A stretch of DNA of 64,000 bases, taken from Wandonia haliotis (GTDB lineage Bacteria > Bacteroidota > Bacteroidia > Flavobacteriales_D > Crocinitomicaceae). The translations under genes and the position numbers were made by a program. The stretch spans positions 1,054,001 to 1,118,000 of the forward strand of contig NZ_BAAAFH010000003.1 of assembly GCF_039523435.1 (NCBI RefSeq). The letters run 5' to 3'. Shown piece after piece: positions 58,683 to 64,000 of this stretch (position 1 is its first letter; each line of letters opens with the position of its first letter). The notes under the pieces were generated by a model. The model had not been told where the DNA came from, did not search any database, and saw nothing but the letters and a program-made list of their open reading frames with translations.

Positions 58683-60812
58683 ATGAATATAGGAATGAGA
58701 AAATCAATTGTCACCGGAGGTAAAGAGATATCCGTGGAGACAGGAAAACTGGCAAAACAGGCAGATGGGTCTGTTGTTGTCAGAATGGGAGATACGATGC
58801 TGCTGGCTACAGTAGTCTCTGCTCCTGATGCAAAAGAAGGAATAGACTTCCTTCCACTTACAGTAGATTATAGAGAAAAATATTCTGCAGCAGGAAGATT
58901 TCCTGGTGGTTTTTTCCGTCGTGAGGCACGTCCTTCTGAAGCAGAAATCCTGGTTATGCGATTAGTGGATCGCGCATTGCGTCCGCTTTTCCCGGATGAT
59001 TACCATGCAGAAGTACAGGTGATGATTCAGTTGTTGTCTTTTGACGAGGAGAATAACCCGGATGCACTATGTGGTCTTGCTGCTTCAGCAGCAATTGCTA
59101 TATCTGATATCCCTTTTAACGGACCTATGTCTGAGGTGCGTATCGGACGTATCAACGGAGAATGGATTATCAATCCGACTATTTCTCAGATGAAGGAGTC
59201 GGATGTTGATATGATGATTGCAGGTACGATGAAAGACGTGAATATGATCGAGGGAGAGTTCCACGAAATTTCAGAAATTGAGATGGTGGAAGCGATCAAA
59301 ATAGGGCACGCTGCAATTAAAGAACAGTGTCAGTTCCAGTTGGATCTTGCTGCTGAAGTAGAAGGAGCAAATCCAAAAAGAGAATACTCTCACGAAACAC
59401 ATGACGAAGAAGTACGCACAAAAGTATACGACTTCGCTATGGATAAGTGTAAAGAAGTAGCTCGTCAGGGATTGGCTGATAAAGCGAAAAGATCCGAACT
59501 GTTCTCTGCTATTAAAGAAGAACTGGAAGGACAGTTTACAGAAGAAGAACTGGAAGAAGTAGGAGGATTGGTTTCAACATATTTCTCTGAAGTAAAGAAG
59601 AAAGCAGTTCGTTCGGTAATGGTTCACGAAGGAAAGCGCCTGGATGGACGTAAATTTGACGAGATTCGCCCAATCTGGAGTGAAGTAGATTACTTGCCAA
59701 GAGTACATGGTTCAGCAGTGTTCACACGTGGAGAAACTCAATCGTTAACAACTCTTACCCTGGGAGGTAAAATGGATGAGCAAATGATTGATGGTGTAAT
59801 CTTCAAGGGAACGGAGAACTTCATGTTACACTATAATTTTCCACCATTCTCTACAGGAGAAGCCAGACCATTGAGAGGGACTTCACGTCGTGAGATCGGT
59901 CACGGAAACCTTGCATTGCGAGCTTTGAAATTAGTGTTGCCACAAGAATTCCCTTATACCATTCGATTGGTGTCTGATATCCTTGAGTCAAATGGTTCTT
60001 CATCTATGGCTACTGTTTGTGCCGGAACACTTGCGTTAATGGACGGTGGGGTTCCGATTACAGCACCTGTTTCAGGTATTGCCATGGGATTGGTTGCTGA
60101 TGAAGGAAAGTTTGTTGTTCTTTCAGATATTCTTGGAGATGAGGATCATCTTGGAGATATGGACTTCAAAGTGACTGGTACAGCTAAAGGTATTACTGCT
60201 TGTCAGATGGATATCAAAGTAGATGGTCTTCCATACGAAATCCTTATTCAGGCATTGGAGCAAGCGAAAGCAGGACGACTTCATATTCTTAATAAGATTA
60301 CGGAAACAATTGCGGAGCCAAATACAGATCTTAAGCCATATACACCAAGAATAGAGGCCTTCAAAGTTCCGAATGATATGATTGGAGCAATAATAGGTCC
60401 TGGAGGTAAAATCATACAGGCACTTCAGAAAGAAACAAATACGACGATTACTATCGAAGAGTTGGAGAGCGGAGAAGGTAACGTTCAGATTCTTTCGAAT
60501 AATGCTGATGATATGGCAGAAGCAGTTAAGCGAATCCGATTGATCGCTTTCCCTCCTACAGTGGAAGAAGGAGAAACGTATAAAGGAAAAGTGAAATCTG
60601 TTCAGGCATACGGAGTATTTGTGGAAATTCTTCCCGGAACAGATGGACTAATTCACATTTCTGAATTCAATCACGACAAGATTGAAAAAATGGAAGACTT
60701 TGCAAAAGAAGGAGACCTTCTTGAATTCAAAGTTGTTGGAAGAGATCCTAAAACAAAAAAATGGAAACTTTCCAGAAAAGTGCTTCTTCCAAAGCCCGAA
60801 AAGAAAGCGTAA
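58683..60812 (+). CDS. pnp: polyribonucleotide nucleotidyltransferase (PNPase)
   Basis: A 3'-5' phosphorolytic exoribonuclease for mRNA decay. The 709-residue protein has two RNase PH domains (AAGRFPGGFFRREARPSEAE; FTRGETQSLTTLTLGG, SSSMATVCAGTLALMDGG with an active-site Asp in DEDHLGDMDFKV), a KH domain (about 565-620: MIGAIIGPGGKIIQALQKE) and an S1 domain (about 625-695: GKVKSVQAYGVFVEILPGTDGLIHISE). Length is standard. In many bacteria pnp and rpsO control each other; the stem between them fits such control but does not prove it here. Confidence 0.97.
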   Translation: MNIGMRKSIVTGGKEISVETGKLAKQADGSVVVRMGDTMLLATVVSAPDAKEGIDFLPLTVDYREKYSAAGRFPGGFFRREARPSEAEILVMRLVDRALRPLFPDDYHAEVQVMIQLLSFDEENNPDALCGLAASAAIAISDIPFNGPMSEVRIGRINGEWIINPTISQMKESDVDMMIAGTMKDVNMIEGEFHEISEIEMVEAIKIGHAAIKEQCQFQLDLAAEVEGANPKREYSHETHDEEVRTKVYDFAMDKCKEVARQGLADKAKRSELFSAIKEELEGQFTEEELEEVGGLVSTYFSEVKKKAVRSVMVHEGKRLDGRKFDEIRPIWSEVDYLPRVHGSAVFTRGETQSLTTLTLGGKMDEQMIDGVIFKGTENFMLHYNFPPFSTGEARPLRGTSRREIGHGNLALRALKLVLPQEFPYTIRLVSDILESNGSSSMATVCAGTLALMDGGVPITAPVSGIAMGLVADEGKFVVLSDILGDEDHLGDMDFKVTGTAKGITACQMDIKVDGLPYEILIQALEQAKAGRLHILNKITETIAEPNTDLKPYTPRIEAFKVPNDMIGAIIGPGGKIIQALQKETNTTITIEELESGEGNVQILSNNADDMAEAVKRIRLIAFPPTVEEGETYKGKVKSVQAYGVFVEILPGTDGLIHISEFNHDKIEKMEDFAKEGDLLEFKVVGRDPKTKKWKLSRKVLLPKPEKKA

Positions 60813-60836
60813 TAAGCTGAAAAATAAACAGAAAAG

Positions 60837-60868
60837 ATCCCTGCAGTTAAATTGCGGGGATTTTTTTT
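60837..60868 (+). terminator. terminator after pnp
   Basis: A 9-bp stem (60837-60845 with 60853-60861, one G-T wobble), 7-base loop, then eight T residues. Confidence 0.85.
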
Positions 60869-60898
60869 GCGTCGTAGGGTTGAAATCGATAAGTTTGG
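60867..60898 (+). promoter_or_regulatory. putative promoter of the DUF5723-like gene
   Basis: TTG at 60867-60869, 21-bp spacer, then TAAGTTTG at 60891-60898. The -33 element lies within the T-tract of the pnp terminator. It leaves a leader of about 15 nt. Confidence 0.42.
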
Positions 60899-60916
60899 TA
60901 AACCAATTTAAAACGT

Positions 60917-62413
60917 ATGAACAGGAAATCACTACTTACATTTTTAGTTTGTTTTTCATTTTTACCATTTCTCAATGCCCAGACAGAATACAGCGCCTAC
61001 ACGGCAGTGGGAAAAGGGGTGGCAACAACTTTTCTTACGGATTATCAATCGTTGGGGATTAATGTTTCTGCATTAGGATACGGAACAGGATACTCGGGTA
61101 AGAGAAGTACAATTGGAACAACCGAATTTTCTCTGGGTATGTATTCTCCTCAACTTACAAAAGAGGGATTGAAAAACACGTTTCAGGATATTTGGGACGC
61201 TGCTTTTAAGAATGACAAATCAGGGTTCAATTGGGACGAGAAAAGAGAAGCTGCGGCACGTTTTGTAGAATCCGATTTTCATTTGAATTTTGATTATAAC
61301 TGGTTGGGATATTCTTTCCAGAGTGAAAAATTTGGTGGAATAGCCATTTCAGTGCGAGAGAGATACCAATTTCAGTCCAAATTTAACGAGACTACAACAG
61401 ATATCCTCTTCAGAGGTTCACTATCCAACTATTTTGATTCTTTGACGATTGTTTTTGGTTCAGATACTTCCCGGATTGCAAACGGAAACTATTCACAGGA
61501 TACATTGAATGCGGTGATTGAAGGAACGGCATCTAATCCTCTGAGAGTTTCGGAACTGACAGACGGCTCCAGAGTTAAGTTCGTGTGGAACCGGGAGTAT
61601 AACATCGGTTATGGGAGAAAACTTTTCGGAAGTGACTCCTCTTTTGCTTTATATGCCGGAGTCGGAGCGCGTTTCATACAATCAATGGCAATGACAGATT
61701 TTGAATCGGATGGAAACACCGTTCGATTCCATTCATCTACCTCCCCTTCATACGGAATTGATTTCGGGGCAGCAGCGGCTTCCAACCCATCAGCCTATAC
61801 TAGTTCAGGGAATATGCCATCAATGGTTGGTGCCGGATATGGTCTGGATTTTGCGCTGAGCGCCAAGTTTCTGAAGGTGTTTACAGTGGCAGCAGCTGTA
61901 AATAATATCGGTGCTGTGACATACAACAGAAATGTGTACACAATAAAAGATACACTTGTTTCTTCTGTTCGGCTTAATGGCTTGGAAGATTTTAATGTTA
62001 CACAAAGTGTAAATCAGTTGCTATCTGACGGAGGGTTGGTACAAGCGGAAGGACAGAGAAAATACGTTGTTAATAATCCGGCTACCATACGTTTGGGGGC
62101 AAGTTATAAATTTAAAGAATTGCTTCATGTAGGAATTGATGTAGTAGCTCCTTTTAACAGGGATTCTCCGGGAAGTATTAAAAATCCTGTCTGGGCACTG
62201 GGGGGAGATATTCGTCCTTTAAAGTGGTTACAATTAAGCTTAGGTTTTTATGGTGGAGGAAACTACAAAGCACATATACCGGTTGGGATTAATTTTATTT
62301 TGAAAGGCGGAGCGTATGAATTTGGATTTGCATCACGCGATGCACTGGTTTTCTTCCTCAAAGATGCCAATTCAATTTCTGCGGCATTTGGTTTTGCTCG
62401 AATTCGATTCTAA
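60917..62413 (+). CDS. outer-membrane protein of DUF5723 type
   Basis: A 498-residue protein with signal peptide (LLTFLVCFSFLPFLNAQ). The mature part opens YSAYTAVGKGVATTFLTDYQ and continues in many amphipathic strands (FHLNFDYNWLGYSFQSEKFG, SFALYAGVGARFIQS, YGLDFALSAKFLKVFTVAAA, TIRLGASYKFKELLHVGID, WLQLSLGFYGG, YEFGFASRDALVFFL) as in FadL-like/DUF5723 barrels of Bacteroidota. It ends in an aromatic/Arg strand (AAFGFARIRF). Function unknown; possibly small-molecule transport. Its stop overlaps the convergent Nudix gene by four bases. Confidence 0.82.
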   Translation: MNRKSLLTFLVCFSFLPFLNAQTEYSAYTAVGKGVATTFLTDYQSLGINVSALGYGTGYSGKRSTIGTTEFSLGMYSPQLTKEGLKNTFQDIWDAAFKNDKSGFNWDEKREAAARFVESDFHLNFDYNWLGYSFQSEKFGGIAISVRERYQFQSKFNETTTDILFRGSLSNYFDSLTIVFGSDTSRIANGNYSQDTLNAVIEGTASNPLRVSELTDGSRVKFVWNREYNIGYGRKLFGSDSSFALYAGVGARFIQSMAMTDFESDGNTVRFHSSTSPSYGIDFGAAAASNPSAYTSSGNMPSMVGAGYGLDFALSAKFLKVFTVAAAVNNIGAVTYNRNVYTIKDTLVSSVRLNGLEDFNVTQSVNQLLSDGGLVQAEGQRKYVVNNPATIRLGASYKFKELLHVGIDVVAPFNRDSPGSIKNPVWALGGDIRPLKWLQLSLGFYGGGNYKAHIPVGINFILKGGAYEFGFASRDALVFFLKDANSISAAFGFARIRF

Positions 62414-63054
62414 TAACCGGTGGAGGTTTCGATACACATCTTAAGTTCGTTTACAATAAGGCAGGTCGCTCCCCAGACGATTTTTCCTGAAATAGAAAAA
62501 GCGGGGACATTTTTTATCCGAATACCTGCCTGAGCTTCGACAGTGGTGGATATGAGATTGTCGGGAACAATGATTTCTTCCAGATTAAAAGGAATGATTT
62601 CATGAACTTCCCGGGCATCCGGCGTGAAAACAGGGTACTGCTTTTCTGTAATGAATACATGTGGATATACAAGAAACTTACTTACCGGTATATAAACGGG
62701 ACTGAGCTGACCGATGAAATGAATAGCAGCATCATGGAATCCGATTTCCTCCTGCATTTCACGTAGGGCCGTCGTAATAAGATTTTTATCTGTCAAATCC
62801 CGTTTCCCTCCCGGAAATGCAATTTGTCCGGAGTGGACGCCCTCATAAGTCGGACGTTCAATAAGAACTGACTTCCACAGACTGTCTTCCTTGTAAAGAA
62901 GAATGGCTACACTACTCTCTCTGTAATCAGAAGCTTTGGGTAATAATTCGGAAGTGAGCGGACGAAAAGGGATCATATCTTTGTGAGCTGTTTCTCCCGG
63001 CAGATTCCCCGACCGGATTAGTCGGCATAACTCCTGAATACTTCTGTCGTTCAT
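62410..63054 (-). CDS. Nudix hydrolase, CoA-pyrophosphatase type
   Basis: A 214-residue Nudix protein. The box GGKRDLTDKNLITTALREMQEEIG (G-x5-E-x7-REUxEExGU, with a substitution at the first Glu position) lies near residue 79, preceded by RPTYEGVHSGQIAFPGG, the pattern of NUDT7/NudL coenzyme-A pyrophosphatases. The first box Glu (GX5E) reads as D/T here, though the metal-binding REMQEE core is intact. It probably hydrolyses CoA or related nucleotide diphosphates. It is convergent with the DUF5723 gene. Confidence 0.87.
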   Translation of the reverse strand: MNDRSIQELCRLIRSGNLPGETAHKDMIPFRPLTSELLPKASDYRESSVAILLYKEDSLWKSVLIERPTYEGVHSGQIAFPGGKRDLTDKNLITTALREMQEEIGFHDAAIHFIGQLSPVYIPVSKFLVYPHVFITEKQYPVFTPDAREVHEIIPFNLEEIIVPDNLISTTVEAQAGIRIKNVPAFSISGKIVWGATCLIVNELKMCIETSTGY

Positions 63055-63110
63055 GAAATCAAATATACATTAAAAACAGGTGGCAGAGACGTCCGATACA
63101 AATTAAGTCC

Positions 63111-63118
63111 TACTTTTG
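63111..63118 (+). promoter_or_regulatory. putative -7 box, four bases before an ATG
   Basis: TACTTTTG matches TAnnTTTG and is followed by only GAAT before the ATG at 63123, so the mRNA would be leaderless or nearly so. No -33 TTG is evident. Confidence 0.42.
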
Positions 63119-63122
63119 GAAT

Positions 63123-63704
63123 ATGGATGTGGAACGTGCCAAAATTTTATTTAACTGTCCGGAAGATACCGATCCGCAGGAGATGTATGAGGAAATTCTG
63201 TTCGAGGTAAAAAAGCAACTGACAACACGACCTGCAGTTCCGAAACTATTCTTGAAAAAAGCCATTGATTTGCAGGGAAAGCATGAGGCAGCTCTCTTGC
63301 TTTTCGGGGAATTAGAAATTTTTCGGGTGCCGGAAAACAAATTAAATGAAACGGAGTTTACGGGGGAGTGGGGAAAGGACTATTCGAAGTTGATGCAAAT
63401 CAGGAATAATTATAAGTTGTTGATTATGTCCTCAGGTTCCGGTGAACAGATTGTTCATCTTGTAAAAGAATGGATGAATTGGGAAAAGAAATTTTGTAAG
63501 CAGTTTGCTACTATTTTCACAAAAGAAGAAGCAGAGGGAATTTTTGTGTCTAAAGAAAATGATCCGATGCTTTTGCTTGAGGGGTTACAGCAGGTAAAGG
63601 GTAGGGATAGAGTAGAAGAATTAAGTAGAAGTAAGAATCAACTGCCGGATATACTTCAAAACGAATTGAAACGATTAACTTTGTTGCTGAATTATTTAGA
63701 ATGA
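63123..63704 (+). CDS. protein of unknown function, first gene of a coupled run
   Basis: A 193-residue, mostly helical cytoplasmic protein (no signal, no membrane segment). I do not recognise the family. Visible features are the opening MDVERAKILFNCPEDTDPQE, a KAIDLQGKHEAALLL helix, an aromatic EWMNWEKKFCKQFATIF helix, and a leucine-rich end (LKRLTLLLNYLE). Its stop overlaps the next start by four bases (ATGA), so it is translated together with the DUF493 gene and a following gene. A regulatory or adaptor role in that set is possible but not shown. Confidence 0.7.
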   Translation: MDVERAKILFNCPEDTDPQEMYEEILFEVKKQLTTRPAVPKLFLKKAIDLQGKHEAALLLFGELEIFRVPENKLNETEFTGEWGKDYSKLMQIRNNYKLLIMSSGSGEQIVHLVKEWMNWEKKFCKQFATIFTKEEAEGIFVSKENDPMLLLEGLQQVKGRDRVEELSRSKNQLPDILQNELKRLTLLLNYLE

Positions 63705-63982
63705 GCGAGAATAGTAATAATAACGTGTTTCAGGGCTTGTTGGAAAAGCTCAGAAATGAGGAATGGCCAATGGTGTATTTATTCAAATTTATTATGCCAA
63801 ACGAACCGGAAATCATCAGTAGAGTTTCAGCTTTATTTAGTGGAGAAAATGAGATGGTTATGCATCCTTCCGCTAATGGAAATTATACTTCTGTTACGGT
63901 AAGAGAGACGATGACTTCACCGGAAGAAGTAATAACGATCTACGAAAAATCATCAGAAATTAAAGGAGTAATTACATTATGA
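63701..63982 (+). CDS. DUF493 (YbeD-like) protein
   Basis: A 93-residue protein of the DUF493/YbeD ACT-like fold: WPMVYLFKFIMPNEPEIISRVSALFSG, a YTSVTVRETMTSPEEVITIYEKSSEIKGVITL C-terminal beta-alpha-beta region. These small proteins are thought to bind ligands or regulate; function unknown. Overlaps both neighbours by four bases (ATGA), so it is in a translationally coupled operon. Confidence 0.82.
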   Translation: MSENSNNNVFQGLLEKLRNEEWPMVYLFKFIMPNEPEIISRVSALFSGENEMVMHPSANGNYTSVTVRETMTSPEEVITIYEKSSEIKGVITL

Positions 63983-64000
63983 TATTAGCTGTTGACTGGA
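63979..64000 (+). CDS. start of a further gene (cut by window end)
   Basis: The ATG overlaps the DUF493 stop (ATGA) and only MILAVDW can be read before the window ends. A hydrophobic start ending in an acidic residue is common in ASKHA-fold kinases such as type III pantothenate kinase, but seven residues do not allow a call. Confidence 0.5.

Overview
The window looks like a chromosome segment from an AT-rich, protein-secreting member of the Bacteroidota, most likely order Flavobacteriales. The signs are type IX secretion (T9SS) sorting domains of both kinds (type A on three proteins, type B on one), a lipidated TamA-like assembly protein (TamL type), a GH92 mannosidase with discoidin tail, a class I fumarase, and many Bacteroidota-type -7 boxes (TAnnTTTG) just upstream of genes. 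A closer placement (for example Crocinitomicaceae/Fluviicola-like) is only a guess. No rRNA, tRNA, CRISPR array, insertion sequence or prophage was seen. Genes are closely packed and no stretch over 300 bases lacks a gene; the longest gap, about 305 bases, lies between the fumarase start and a small secreted-protein gene and holds only putative promoter elements and a small hairpin.

Layout: 1-6.3 kb carries the start of an AsmA-like gene, a small outer-membrane barrel, biotin synthesis (bioB, bioF), smpB, a menE-like ligase overlapping a J-domain protein gene, and a secreted thioredoxin. 6.4-17.1 kb is a secreted-protein island: a subtilisin-like T9SS protease, then on the other strand a likely operon of an unknown secreted protein and two beta-helix T9SS proteins, the larger with eight HYR/Ig-like domains. 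17.3-20.9 kb is a propeller-sensor histidine kinase with its LytTR regulator, followed by purB. 22.4-30.2 kb holds a CysZ/EI24-like membrane protein, a TPR/PD40 protein, an O-antigen ligase-like protein with a Wzz-like partner, and a GH92 mannosidase. 30.4-36.3 kb holds a SpoIIE-type phosphatase with a sensor half, peptidase T, a ROK sugar kinase and fumarase.

36.6-46.9 kb is dominated by one gene of about 10 kb for a giant T9SS type B surface protein built from 10 copies of one Ig-like repeat and 21 copies of another, the latter in two arrays that keep an exact 94-codon register. A small secreted-protein gene sits just upstream. 47-49 kb has an FGE/GldK-like protein, small membrane proteins and a PhnA-type zinc-ribbon protein. 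49.1-52.5 kb is a compact minus-strand envelope operon (LtaS-like sulfatase/transferase, diacylglycerol-kinase-like protein, DUF1569/DinB-like protein, and a 55-residue membrane protein). 52.6-64 kb is mostly housekeeping: LapA-like protein, SpoU methyltransferase, TamL, fructose-bisphosphate aldolase, accD, rpsO, pnp, a DUF5723-like outer-membrane protein, a Nudix hydrolase, and a translationally coupled run of an unknown gene, a DUF493 gene and a gene cut off by the window end.

The most interesting points are the repeat evolution in the two giant secreted proteins (exact registers, a 720-bp three-domain super-repeat, local homogenisation), the overlooked 55-residue gene, a 15-codon upstream reading frame abutting a GTG-started phosphatase gene, and several genes whose -7 box lies so close to the start codon that the mRNA would be almost leaderless.
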